Below are positions 9,527 through 18,787 of a stretch of 64,000 bases of DNA, piece after piece. The position numbers and the translations under genes were made by a program. Within the stretch, counting starts at the first letter, position 1, and the number at the start of each line of letters is the position of its first letter. Location of the stretch: the NCBI GenBank assembly GCA_016190825.1, contig JACPPV010000024.1, forward strand, positions 1-64,000, given 5' to 3'. Source of the DNA: Chloroflexota bacterium. GTDB lineage: Bacteria > Chloroflexota > Dehalococcoidia > Dehalococcoidales > UBA2162. The notes below the pieces were generated by a model. That model saw nothing but the letters and a program-made list of their open reading frames with translations, was not told the DNA's origin and ran no database searches.

Positions 9527-9551
9527 AGGGAAGACTATTTTTCAAGTTGAC
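9527..9551 (+). promoter_or_regulatory. GACTATTT-type upstream element
   Basis: AGGGAAGACTATTTTTCAAGTTGAC resembles elements at 17366, 18788 and 23397. Confidence 0.35.
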
Positions 9552-9578
9552 CCGCCCAGCCGATGCAAGACACTCACG

Positions 9579-9629
9579 CCTTTATTCCACCCAAGGTCGA
9601 GGGGGATAACATGAGATAGGAATTAAAGG
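9579..9629 (+). promoter_or_regulatory. Candidate structured leader (motif copy D)
   Basis: Outer stem CCTTTATTCC / GGAATTAAAGG (one bulge), inner CCC-aaGGTCGA-GGG, 3' junction GATAACATGAGATA. Confidence 0.5.
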
Positions 9630-9657
9630 GAAAAAAGAAAAAGGAGAACGATCTGAC

Positions 9658-10464
9658 ATGAAGAAACTAATAACTCTTACAGTGGTGGCGGTGTTGGTAG
9701 TGGGACTAGTTGGTGCCACAGTAGCCTACGGCAGTGGCATCCGGGCTTCCAAAGCTACTGCGAAAGTCAGCGAACTGACACTGATTGACTGGCAGCCGGC
9801 GGAGCCCGACCCGGTCAATACCGACAACATCCCCGCCGAGGACTACGCGAGTGAGTGGACTACAATCCTGACCCAGAACATCAAGACCCCAAATCAGAAG
9901 GACCTCTTCGTGGGAGTCTCCCTGGAGACAGGCCTGTGGACCAGGACCCTCGTCAGAAGCAAGGCAACAGAGAGTGAGCCGTTGGGAGACTGGGATACGT
10001 CCAAAGCACGGTCCAGGATCCTGGTACGTGTCCTCGTGGATGGACAGATGGCAACCACGTCCCTAAATGTACCGCAAGCCGGTGCGGCATTCCCGAGAGC
10101 GGTAACCTTTAACGACCGGGAGCAGACCCTTTCGGCGAAGTTCATGGGCATATTCACCGGAGATGACCTGATCGTTACTGAGGACCCAGTTACCGGTGAA
10201 CACACGGTTACCATCAACTATGACACCCTTGATTACGAAGAGCTTGACCTTATCCTCAATACCCTTACTGCCAACAGCTTCAACTTCGTCGTCGCTGATC
10301 TGACGCCGGGCAACCATGAAATCGAGGTGCAGGCGCAGATCCGTGCCAACGGCTCGGCCGAGAATGGCAGCTACCAGGCGATGGCACTCGTGGGGCAGGG
10401 CTCCGTAGTCATCGAGTCAGTCAGGATGATGAAGGGTGAGGACTACCTGGACGTTCCAGAATAG
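9658..10464 (+). CDS. Secreted protein of unknown function
   Basis: 268 aa, N-terminal signal peptide 'MKKLITLTVVAVLVVGLVGATVAYG'; RBS aaaaggag. Confidence 0.75.
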   Translation: MKKLITLTVVAVLVVGLVGATVAYGSGIRASKATAKVSELTLIDWQPAEPDPVNTDNIPAEDYASEWTTILTQNIKTPNQKDLFVGVSLETGLWTRTLVRSKATESEPLGDWDTSKARSRILVRVLVDGQMATTSLNVPQAGAAFPRAVTFNDREQTLSAKFMGIFTGDDLIVTEDPVTGEHTVTINYDTLDYEELDLILNTLTANSFNFVVADLTPGNHEIEVQAQIRANGSAENGSYQAMALVGQGSVVIESVRMMKGEDYLDVPE

Positions 10465-10594
10465 CATTCCCACCTGCTGTATCCTAAAGCCATACCTCAG
10501 ACTCCGGGGGCCGGGTTAGAGGCCCGGCCTCCAGAGACAATCCCTCGAATGAAAACGGGAGGCACGAAAGAACGAAGAGAGCTACTACCCAATC

Positions 10595-10644
10595 TAATAG
10601 CCCCGGTCGATGGGCAATTATGAGAGAGCCTGCAAAAGGAGGTG
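10595..10644 (+). promoter_or_regulatory. Candidate structured leader (motif copy A) with remote Shine-Dalgarno
   Basis: TAAT-ag-CCCC-GGTCGA-TGGGC-AATTA ... AAAAGGAGGTG, about 125 nt upstream of the CDS, which has its own RBS. Confidence 0.45.
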
Positions 10645-10769
10645 CATAAAGAAAAACCATAACTATGCGATGCCGGGTCCGCATCAGACCTGGCACAAAA
10701 AAGGGGACAGTCTTCGCACAGTTAGAATTCCGGAGATATTCCGGCAATATGAATAAGGAGGAAAGCTGA

Positions 10770-12299
10770 ATGAAAAGATCATTTTTGAGCATCGTCCTCA
10801 TCATCGCCCTGGCATTAAGCCTGACAGGGGTCGGGGTGGCCCTGGCCCAGCCGGGTACCCTGCTGGGGACGGTGAGCCTGCCCGGCAACGGGGATTGCTC
10901 GGTAGCCGGTACGTTTGACGGCACCTATTACCTGACGATGGAAGGAGGTTTCGGAGTCGGTTGCGCCGGTAACCAGTTGCAGATATTCCAACCCCCTGTC
11001 GGTGGAAATGGCGCGGCGACGCTGGTGGCTACAAAGACCCTGGTGGATGCCGGCGGCAACCCGGTAAACGTGAGCGCCCTGTCCTGGGACGCAAGCCGCG
11101 GGGAGGTATGGGCTGCCTTCGGAAGCCTTTCAGGTAATATGTATCGAATTGCCCTTGGGGACAAGACTGTGACCGAGACCAGAACAGTAACGCCGGTGTT
11201 CACCTACAGCGTTTCCGGGATTTCCCTGGTCGACGGCCTTGCCTGGGACCCCAATGATGACACTCTGTATCTCAGCCCGGATGTTAACGCGAACGTGTAC
11301 CACTTCTTGGTGGATGGCACGTTGTCGAACACCGTGACCCCCAAGAACGCCGCCGGAGTGGCAGACGGCAGCGTCAGCGGTGTGGCCATCGGCGCCGGCA
11401 ACACCCTCTTCATCGGTCGTGACGGCAGTGCGGAGATACGCCTGGTGGACAAGACCACGGGCGATTTTATCAGCACCTTCGCCACTACCTCCGGCCGGGT
11501 GGAGGACCTGGTATGCGATCCGGTGACCTACGCTCCGAAAGAGGCCATCCTGGCCAAGGACGCCTATGGTTCAAGCGGAGCCGGCGGCGGACTCGGTGAC
11601 GAGCTCTATGAAGCCTTCGAGGTGGAAGAGGGCACCTGCCCGCTGGCGGGAGACCCTGTCGAGGTGGAGAAGCACTACACCTTCACTGACGTCGCCTTCG
11701 AAAGGGACAATGATGGCGACGGCCTCTTCAACGAGGACCCCCCTGATGGGATAGATAACGATGGCGACGGAGACATCGACGAGGACCCGGTAGACAATCC
11801 GGACGGGACATCGCTGGGCACCCCCCTGCCTGTTGATGGTGACGGCAATTTCGTGCTGGAAGCCGTGGTCAACAGGAAGGGCATTGTTACCAGCTACAAC
11901 CCGGGCCAGTACTACGCCGTGTCTACGGTCCATGTGCTCCAGAACGTGGACAGTCTTATTATCGAGGAGAACTTTACCGACTGCCTTGACATCGGCATAA
12001 GCGCTCTTAGCCCGGAGAAAGGCGGCGGAGGCGTGGTGGTCGTCATCCTCGATGACCTTGGAACACCATTGCAAATCCTCGATGCGAACTCGCCCGAGGT
12101 TGATGCCGTGGGCGGTGTCGCCACGGTCACCCTCGGCCCTATCGCGGGCAACACCACCATCCTGGTATACGTCAAGTTCAGCCCGGGACTGAAGGGACAG
12201 GAGTGGCCAGGTGAGCTGACGTGTGAGAACACGAACAGCGCCACTGTTGGTGACTTCACCGATAAAGACCAAGCCTCACTCAAGGTAATCGAGAAATAA
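10770..12299 (+). CDS. Secreted protein, propeller-like N-terminal half and Ca-binding (TSP3-like) DxDGDGxxDEDP repeats
   Basis: Signal peptide; 'ERDNDGDGLFNEDPPDGIDNDGDGDIDEDPVDNPDGT'. Confidence 0.7.
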   Translation: MKRSFLSIVLIIALALSLTGVGVALAQPGTLLGTVSLPGNGDCSVAGTFDGTYYLTMEGGFGVGCAGNQLQIFQPPVGGNGAATLVATKTLVDAGGNPVNVSALSWDASRGEVWAAFGSLSGNMYRIALGDKTVTETRTVTPVFTYSVSGISLVDGLAWDPNDDTLYLSPDVNANVYHFLVDGTLSNTVTPKNAAGVADGSVSGVAIGAGNTLFIGRDGSAEIRLVDKTTGDFISTFATTSGRVEDLVCDPVTYAPKEAILAKDAYGSSGAGGGLGDELYEAFEVEEGTCPLAGDPVEVEKHYTFTDVAFERDNDGDGLFNEDPPDGIDNDGDGDIDEDPVDNPDGTSLGTPLPVDGDGNFVLEAVVNRKGIVTSYNPGQYYAVSTVHVLQNVDSLIIEENFTDCLDIGISALSPEKGGGGVVVVILDDLGTPLQILDANSPEVDAVGGVATVTLGPIAGNTTILVYVKFSPGLKGQEWPGELTCENTNSATVGDFTDKDQASLKVIEK

Positions 12300-12356
12300 G
12301 AACCGGAGCCTTGAAACAACCCGGAAACGGGGGCGTAAAACTATGCTCAACTAGTG

Positions 12357-12391
12357 AAAGGGGGAGATACTTATATCTCCCCCTTTTTTTT
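12357..12391 (+). terminator. Rho-independent terminator
   Basis: AAAGGGGGAGATA-CTTA-TATCTCCCCC followed by T8. Confidence 0.9.
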
Positions 12392-12433
12392 GAAAGGCTG
12401 ATGTCTCCCGAAAAGTAGAGCAATAACCGCCGC

Positions 12434-12486
12434 TTCAATGCCCCGGTTGACGGGTCATCAAAGAGACTTTGAAAAAAGGAGGTGGT
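12434..12486 (+). promoter_or_regulatory. Candidate structured leader (motif copy B) with remote Shine-Dalgarno
   Basis: TTCAA-tg-CCCC-GGTTGA-CGGG-tcatcaaagagac-TTGAA then AAAAAAGGAGGTGG. Confidence 0.5.
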
Positions 12487-12609
12487 CCACATTGCAAGAA
12501 ACGCATACATCCTTTCTCCGGTCGCGTGGTTGGGCTGACCATAAATGGTACGCTCCTCTCACAGGCCGGAGACCCTGACCCTGAGGTGACACATATAGGA
12601 GGCTCATAG

Positions 12610-14178
12610 ATGAAAAGAATATTGTACACATTTCTGGCAATCATACTGGCAGCTTCCCTGGGCCTGGCCGGCGGCGCGCCGACTAAAGCCTTCCATGAAG
12701 GCGGGCTGGTGCTGCTCAGCAGCAACACCTACACCTGGACTGACCCGGCGAGCGGGGGAGTGGTACATATTACCGAGAACGTGTACGAAGGCGTCCTTCT
12801 CGGGAGAGAGTTTATTCCCCATGACATGACCTGGGAATATACAGTGCACAACTTCTCTTACAATCCAAGGGTATTATTCACCAACGGGTTCAGCGGTTTT
12901 CAGATCATCTTCCCTGGACCCGTGCCTGAACTCTACAACAAGACGTCACCGGGCATTGGCGGCCCCTGGCTGCAGAACGCCTTCAGTGGAGTAGTTAATG
13001 GTATGGAATGGGATGCTCCGCTGCCCGGCGTGGGAATTATGCCCGGCCAGCGCGGCGTATTCAGCTTCGCCACCCACGAGCGGGTACGGTTCGAGTGGAG
13101 GGGGGCAGGGGGTGGACGAGGCCCGGGAGGGTGGGGTCACACCTGGGGAGAGATTGAGCCAATCATCGATGCCGATGGTACGACGACCGCATTGAACGGC
13201 CTGGGTGTTCCAGCAAACGTCCAGGTAAGAATTGGCAGCCCGCTGACCAGCTGGCCGAATCCCGGCGGATTAGACGTAGAAGGCATCGACTGGCTCGACA
13301 ACGACTGGGATGGTGTCAGTCCCCGCACGTGGACAGCTGGCGACGGTCTCCACGTTGAAGGGCCAGCCTATCCTGGAGCTATCCGCAACGCGCTCCATGA
13401 CGCTACCGACCCGGTTGTGCTGGCACCTACCCCCCTCGGAGCAGCGGTCAGTGTTGACCTGGAAGGCAATATCGACTTCGGCGGTGGCTCCGGCGTAGAC
13501 CCGCGTTTGAAGTATTACAACGCTAACGGATTAACCAACTGGGACGATCGTGAGGACATAGTGCTTGACCTGAACATGGATGGCGTATTCGGCACCAACA
13601 CCCAGACCTTCATCTTCCACGGTCCCAACTCGGCGCCCGGCAGGCTATTCAATGAGCTGGGCATCGTGGAGTCAGCCGGTGGTGAGATCGCCAAGAAGGT
13701 GAAGTACATTGATCCCCCTCGTGACCCGCAGGGTAACCCTACGACGGCGGATGGAGACGACATCATCGAGGTCGGTGAAGAGATACGCTTCTTGATGGTC
13801 ATTCAGGTGCACAACCCCACCGGCGCGCGCTGGACGGACGTGGTGGTGGAAGACCGCCTCGGCGCCGAGCTTGAGAGTGGGCCTGTTCCTGACGGGGTTC
13901 CTAACCCTAACGCAACGCAGGGCGCCGCGACCACTTCGACACAGGGCAACTCGAACAAGCTCTTCCTGAAGTGGGAGGTCGGCGACCTGGGGCCGGGCAA
14001 GACGGCCAACCTGGTATGGAGGGTCTCGACCGACCTGAACCCGGCAGGCAAGCAGGAATACACGACTGCTGGCACCTACGAGTTCAACTCCGGCGTGGTA
14101 CTTAAATTCCTGGTTGACGGCAAGCAGAGCAGCTTTGAGACGGGCAGCATCCTGGTTACCGTGGTGGAACCGGACTAA
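12610..14178 (+). CDS. Secreted protein with C-terminal DUF11-like domain
   Basis: Signal peptide; 'VGEEIRFLMVIQVHNPTGARWTDVVVEDRLGAEL...NLVWRVSTDLNPAGKQEYTTAGTYEFNSG'. Confidence 0.7.
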   Translation: MKRILYTFLAIILAASLGLAGGAPTKAFHEGGLVLLSSNTYTWTDPASGGVVHITENVYEGVLLGREFIPHDMTWEYTVHNFSYNPRVLFTNGFSGFQIIFPGPVPELYNKTSPGIGGPWLQNAFSGVVNGMEWDAPLPGVGIMPGQRGVFSFATHERVRFEWRGAGGGRGPGGWGHTWGEIEPIIDADGTTTALNGLGVPANVQVRIGSPLTSWPNPGGLDVEGIDWLDNDWDGVSPRTWTAGDGLHVEGPAYPGAIRNALHDATDPVVLAPTPLGAAVSVDLEGNIDFGGGSGVDPRLKYYNANGLTNWDDREDIVLDLNMDGVFGTNTQTFIFHGPNSAPGRLFNELGIVESAGGEIAKKVKYIDPPRDPQGNPTTADGDDIIEVGEEIRFLMVIQVHNPTGARWTDVVVEDRLGAELESGPVPDGVPNPNATQGAATTSTQGNSNKLFLKWEVGDLGPGKTANLVWRVSTDLNPAGKQEYTTAGTYEFNSGVVLKFLVDGKQSSFETGSILVTVVEPD

Positions 14179-14234
14179 GAATGAATGCCACGATGACAGT
14201 GATGCCATTGTGACAACCGGGACTGCTCAAACAG

Positions 14235-14267
14235 AAGGGGGGGAGAGTTGCCTCTCCCCCCCTTTTT
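14235..14267 (+). terminator. Rho-independent terminator
   Basis: GGGGGGGAGAG-TTGC-CTCTCCCCCCC-TTTTT. Confidence 0.9.
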
Positions 14268-14335
14268 GCTATTGCTTTTTACTATTGGCAGTCGCTGAGT
14301 GGGCGGGGAACTTCCATGCTCCGTGTTTGTCCCAC

Positions 14336-14818
14336 TTACTTGCAGTCCACGCTGTCGATAACGACATCGGCGGTGACTTCACCATTGGCGTTAACAGTCA
14401 GGTGTACTGTTTGGTGGACAAGGAAGTTATTGCCCGTACCCTGGCCAATAATCCGGAAATTGTTAACGAACGTGACCTCGCTGGCGCCGTTCGTAAGGTT
14501 AAGCTCTTGTCGGGTAACGCCGGTTCCCCGGTAGTTGGCGCCGGTGGTCAGGCCCGTGCCTGAAATCCCCTGCGGATTGTTGCTAGCGGAAAGGTGGAAC
14601 CCTCCGGCCTCATCCTCGGTGACGGTCACTAACACATGGAGATTGCCGGAAAGGCTGACCAGTTCTCCCGCGCCCCCATTCGCGCAGGGAACGAAGACGA
14701 GCACGTTAATAGGTACAGAAATATTCGTCACTACTTCAGCATTCGCCGGAACAACCGTCCCTATCGTGAGCGCCACGCCCATCAGTACCGCTGTTGCCAG
14801 TCTCTTTAACCTTTTCAC
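14336..14818 (-). CDS. Secreted protein of unknown function
   Basis: 160 aa with signal peptide; 'VPCANGGAGELVSLSGNLHVLVTVTEDEAG...PQGISGTGLTTGANYRGTGVT...FRIIGQGTGNNFLVHQTVHLTVNANG'. Confidence 0.75.
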   Translation of the reverse strand: MKRLKRLATAVLMGVALTIGTVVPANAEVVTNISVPINVLVFVPCANGGAGELVSLSGNLHVLVTVTEDEAGGFHLSASNNPQGISGTGLTTGANYRGTGVTRQELNLTNGASEVTFVNNFRIIGQGTGNNFLVHQTVHLTVNANGEVTADVVIDSVDCK

Positions 14819-14950
14819 CTTTTTCCTCCTATGTATTACTCTGTGTCAAGTAATGTACTCATGGTCTGTTGAACCTGAAGCTACCAGAACTGTATCGCCT
14901 GAGTTGTCACCCCCTTTCCGGCACGGGTGACCGGCATGAATTTCACTGAC

Positions 14951-14987
14951 AAGAAGAAGGGGGGAGTAGCAGCGCCCCTCCCCCCTT
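14951..14987 (-). terminator. Probable terminator downstream of the DUF11 repeat gene
   Basis: On the minus strand GGGGGGAG...CTCCCCCC followed by TTCTTCTTGT. Confidence 0.6.
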
Positions 14988-15027
14988 GCCCAGCTTGACC
15001 CCTTGCGGTCTGCTGACTTTCTTCTGT

Positions 15028-17109
15028 CTAGATGGGATTCCCGTGAGCGTCAATACCTCCGCCGAGGTTGTTCAACGCGTCCAGGATGTTCTTTACCGCT
15101 TCCATGACGCCCCTGTCTCCACTTGCAAGAGCGTCATTAACGTCACTGATGATCTGAGCCTCTGTGAGCGAGTACTCCACTTCAGGATGGGCCGCGTTAA
15201 GCAGGGCGGCTACGGCAGCGCGAAGAAGAATCTGCGCCATGCCCTTCACGCCATTGCCGCCTTTGAATTCCAGGGCCTCGAGCAGGGTCTTGTTATCAAG
15301 ACCGAGGCTATCCGGAACGTCAAACACACTTTCCAGCGTCTGGTCCGGGCTGTAGGTCACCCACAGGTCGGTGTGGTTCTTCCAGAAGCCGGGCGTGAGT
15401 CCTTCGTTGCCCGTTATTATGACCGAAGCCCTCGCCTCGCGGGTGAGCTCATTGGGCAAGCCATCCACCTGGTATACGGTAGTGATGACATTAACCAGCG
15501 GGCTGGGATCGCCAGACTGGATGTTCCTGGTGGCGGTCACAGTCGCTGACTCACCGGGCGCCAGCGAAGCCGGGAATGAGCTGGTAAGGTCGCCGATCAG
15601 CGTGTCAACGGCCGATATCCTGTTCAACTGCACGTCACCGGTGTTGGTGATGACAAATGTATAGGTGATTGGGTCACCAACCGACGCGCTGGACAGGCTG
15701 GCCGCCTTGGTCAGCGTGTAGTCGGGATGCACCAGGTCAACGGTCGCCGAAGCGCTGGCGGTCACCGTGATGCTCTCGAATGTGCCCGACACGGTAACGG
15801 TGTTGACCAGCGGGTCAGGATCGATGGGCAGCACGGTGCGCGGGAAGATAGCGGTCGCACTTTGTCCGGGTCCCAGCACAGGTGGGAAGGAGCCTGAGAT
15901 GTTACCCAGCAGCGAATCTATGACCGTGATGCCGGTCAATTCGGTGTCGCCGGTATTGGTGATAGTGATGGTATAAATAACCTCGTCACCGGCTTTGGAG
16001 ATTTCCGTGTTCGCCGTCTTGGTCACCTCGATACTGGGATTGGCTATTATCACCCTGGCGCTGGCATCGCGGGTGAGCTGGTTAGGCAAGCCATCCACCT
16101 GGTATACGGTAGTGATGGTGTTGTCCAGCGGATTGGGATCGCCAGCCTGGATCGCTCGGGCTGCGGGCACAGTCACTGAATCACCGGGCGCCAGCGAAGC
16201 GGGGAAGGAGGCGGTGAGATCGCCGATCAGCGAGTCAATGGCTGATATTTTGTTCAACTGCACGTCGCCGGTATTGGTGATAACGAACGTGTAGGTGATG
16301 AGGGTACCGACCGAACCGACGGTCGGGTCGGCGGTCTTGGTGAGCGTGTAGTCAGGATGCACCAGGTCAACGCTCGCCGAATCGGTGGAAGTCACGGTGA
16401 GTCCGAGTACGTCAGTCCCCGTGACGGTGACGGTGTTGACCAGCGGGTCATCGTCGTCAGCCAGTGTGACGCGCTGGAAGCCAAAGGTCTCACTCGCCCC
16501 GGCGGCCAGCGTGGCAGAGAAGGGCGGTACAAGGCTGCCCAGCAACGAATCAACGACCGTGATACCGGTCAGTTCGGTGTCACCGGTGTTGCTGACAGTG
16601 ATGGTGTAGGTGACAATGTCGTCGGTCTTTGACAGCAGCGGGTCTGCTACCTTGGTCACAGCGATGTCAGGTTGGATGACGGTGGAATTCCTCTGTGTGG
16701 TGGCATCAATGCCGTCACCATTGCTGTCGGTGCCTGTGGCATGCAGGGTATTGATGACTCTGTTGACCCCGCCAACGACAACGATGTCAGCGGCCCTTAC
16801 CACGTACGTGGTAGTGAAGGTGTTTGAGTCGCCCGGCGCCTGGACAAGATTCGTGGCCAGGGTTACGGTCGTCCCGTCAGGCAGAAAGTCATGGACGACA
16901 GCTAACGTATTGGTGGCTGTGTTGGTCGCCGGGTTCGCCACCGTCAGTTCGTAGGTGATCGTGTCACCGACGTGGTAAACGTTTGGAGAGGGCGGAGTCA
17001 CCTCTTTGATTAAGAGTATCTGCGAAGCCAGCACCGGCGCCGTCGCCATCGGGATCGTCAGGGCTACCATCGCTAGCGCCGTTAGAACTGATAACAATAT
17101 TCTTTTCAT
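15028..17109 (-). CDS. Secreted DUF11-type repeat protein with C-terminal 'TPGFWKNH' domain
   Basis: 693 aa; about five repeats 'VTKxADxxxSxxGDxVTYTITVTNTGDxxLTGITVxDSLLG'; C-term 'GLTPGFWKNHTDLW'. Confidence 0.85.
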   Translation of the reverse strand: MKRILLSVLTALAMVALTIPMATAPVLASQILLIKEVTPPSPNVYHVGDTITYELTVANPATNTATNTLAVVHDFLPDGTTVTLATNLVQAPGDSNTFTTTYVVRAADIVVVGGVNRVINTLHATGTDSNGDGIDATTQRNSTVIQPDIAVTKVADPLLSKTDDIVTYTITVSNTGDTELTGITVVDSLLGSLVPPFSATLAAGASETFGFQRVTLADDDDPLVNTVTVTGTDVLGLTVTSTDSASVDLVHPDYTLTKTADPTVGSVGTLITYTFVITNTGDVQLNKISAIDSLIGDLTASFPASLAPGDSVTVPAARAIQAGDPNPLDNTITTVYQVDGLPNQLTRDASARVIIANPSIEVTKTANTEISKAGDEVIYTITITNTGDTELTGITVIDSLLGNISGSFPPVLGPGQSATAIFPRTVLPIDPDPLVNTVTVSGTFESITVTASASATVDLVHPDYTLTKAASLSSASVGDPITYTFVITNTGDVQLNRISAVDTLIGDLTSSFPASLAPGESATVTATRNIQSGDPSPLVNVITTVYQVDGLPNELTREARASVIITGNEGLTPGFWKNHTDLWVTYSPDQTLESVFDVPDSLGLDNKTLLEALEFKGGNGVKGMAQILLRAAVAALLNAAHPEVEYSLTEAQIISDVNDALASGDRGVMEAVKNILDALNNLGGGIDAHGNPI

Positions 17110-17201
17110 TTCGACCTATCCTTTTTGCTATTTTCCCGTAGTCTGTGTTTATCAATTTGGCAGATAGACCGTGTTGTCTGCCGTAGTGCGCATTCTTTCA
17201 C
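17106..17201 (-). CDS. Putative 31-aa upstream leader ORF overlapping the DUF11 gene start (ATGA)
   Basis: AAAGGAGGTG 8 nt before GTG; VKECALRQTTRSICQIDKHRLRENSKKDRSK*; TGA overlaps the next ATG. Confidence 0.4.
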   Translation of the reverse strand: MKECALRQTTRSICQIDKHRLRENSKKDRSK

Positions 17202-17365
17202 ATGAGCCACCTCCTTTTGCCGTCTTGAGAGTTCGTTTTTCCCCCTCTTTCCGCAATCTGCACGGGTATAGAAGCATTCTTCCGCCGGACGGCGACAAAT
17301 CGGAGAACTACTGGTGCAGTTCAATCTATATTCTGTCATTAAAGCCTGTGTTTTTAATCCCTCCA

Positions 17366-17400
17366 AAGGACTATTTGCGGCTTAACAAAAATTAAAAAAA
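17366..17400 (+). promoter_or_regulatory. 35-bp conserved upstream element, copy 1
   Basis: AAGGACTATTTGCGGCTTAACAAAAATTAAAAAAA, 30/35 identical to 18788-18822. Confidence 0.6.
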
Positions 17401-17552
17401 AACATATCTGCTGTTGCTTCCAGGCATAAAAAAATCAACGTGAAAACCCTTCCTTTGAAGGGTTACGCCGCCCGGAAAAACGCAGTAACATCGTGGATAG
17501 TAGCGCAAGACGCCGGAGAGGCAGGCGACTGTCCATCCGTTCAAGCGAATAC

Positions 17553-17600
17553 TTCAGCCCCGGGTCGAGGGGCATAGCAAGTCTGAAAGAAAGGAGGTGA
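17553..17600 (+). promoter_or_regulatory. Candidate structured leader (motif copy C)
   Basis: TTCAG-CCCC-gGGTCGA-GGGG-catagcaagt-CTGAA then AAGGAGGTGA. Confidence 0.55.
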
Positions 17601-17606
17601 TAATGA

Positions 17607-18152
17607 ATGAAAGCACGGAAACTGATGATGGCTTTGCTGAGCGCAATCCTGCTAATCGTCCTGGTAGCCGCGCCGGTTTCGGCGGACCCCAAGAACGAGG
17701 GGACGCTAACTGAGAGGAACCCGAGGAAAAACGTGGTCCGGGACCCGCTCGCCGGAACCGCCGCCGCCCCGGATGCGAAGGGCTGGGTGGTATTCCCCTG
17801 CGAGTCCCTCGCAGGGTTCGAGTACAGCATTTCTATCAAGGGACTGGCGCCCAATACTACCTACACGCTGATGGCGGTTGCTCAGGAAGAAATCTTCGCA
17901 GGTTTTGATGACGCCGGTAACCCCGTTTTCTTGCCCACGTCTGACTTCCCGGCACGCTATGACCTGGGAAGCATCACTACCAACGCCGGGGGCGAAGGCG
18001 AACTGGACAACGGGCTGGTCCCCCTGCCGCCCGGCTTATATGCGTGGGACATACAGGCATTTGACGGGGACACGCAGGTGTTGCAATCGGCTATTGACCC
18101 GGTCTTCGGTCCTGATTTCGCCGACTTCATCGTGTGGCCGGAATGGCCGTAG
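17607..18152 (+). CDS. Secreted protein of unknown function
   Basis: 181 aa; signal peptide 'KLMMALLSAILLIVLVAAPVSA'; strong RBS AAGGAGGTGATA. Confidence 0.75.
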   Translation: MKARKLMMALLSAILLIVLVAAPVSADPKNEGTLTERNPRKNVVRDPLAGTAAAPDAKGWVVFPCESLAGFEYSISIKGLAPNTTYTLMAVAQEEIFAGFDDAGNPVFLPTSDFPARYDLGSITTNAGGEGELDNGLVPLPPGLYAWDIQAFDGDTQVLQSAIDPVFGPDFADFIVWPEWP

Positions 18153-18190
18153 TGCGTAGTACTTAGTTTCGGAAAAGGCATACAAATAAT

Positions 18191-18320
18191 CCCGTTCGCC
18201 CCCGTATCAAGTCTTGTCCCGTGCGTGACACGGGAACGGGGCAAGCTCTGAGCCGGTCGAAGGGCGCCGTTGTGGTTCCCTTCGGCTTGGCTCAGGACAG
18301 GCTGGCTCACCATCAACGGC
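18191..18320 (-). repeat. Dispersed intergenic repeat, copy R3 (inverted relative to R1/R2)
   Basis: Reverse complement of TGAGCC...GAAGGGAACCACAACGGC...CCCTTCGAC..GCTCAGAG...GATACGGGGGCGAACGG, with a short insertion. Confidence 0.75.
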
Positions 18321-18374
18321 GCATGTGTTACGGTTAATGATGCAACTAAGTACCAGGCGGAGCGGTGGCGGGAC

Positions 18375-18716
18375 TCAGGGGGACTCGTTGGCCCTGACAT
18401 GGCCATAATCATAACCATAATAGGTCGTGCCGAGCATACCGTAAAGCGTTTCCAGCACGTAATCATAATAGGCAATCCATCGCGCCTGGAATTCCCGGTC
18501 GCCCACGCTCTCGATCGGAGTGACGCTGTCCCATTCCAGTCTTTCCCACCAGTAGACATGGCTGTACCGCGCATATTGGACAATCTCGATGGCGCGCTCT
18601 ATTTGCTCCCTTTCCGGAGTGACCGCGCCCCGGGTCTCCGGCCGCCTGGCCATCGAGCCGGATATCAGCAGCCCGGCCGCAACCAGGATCATCACAATTG
18701 CTACCAGTAAGCGCAT
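18375..18716 (-). CDS. Small membrane-anchored protein of unknown function
   Basis: ATG at 18716; N-terminal TM 'MRLLVAIVMILVAAGLLISGS', soluble Tyr/Trp-rich tail. Confidence 0.5.
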   Translation of the reverse strand: MRLLVAIVMILVAAGLLISGSMARRPETRGAVTPEREQIERAIEIVQYARYSHVYWWERLEWDSVTPIESVGDREFQARWIAYYDYVLETLYGMLGTTYYGYDYGHVRANESP

Positions 18717-18787
18717 CGTTCCCACTCTTCCAGTACAGACCATTGCTTTCATTGTGGCACCCGGCAAACAGACATTTAATTGTGCTT

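Noticed and set aside
11571-12272. 233-aa minus-strand ORF antisense to the secreted protein
   Set aside because: No RBS or recognisable domain; sense frame has a signal peptide and Ca-binding repeats.
17400-17607. Leader considered as a c-di-GMP-I (GEMM) riboswitch
   Set aside because: The diagnostic GGCAAACC and GACGCAAAGCC segments are absent; listed as an unassigned candidate leader instead.
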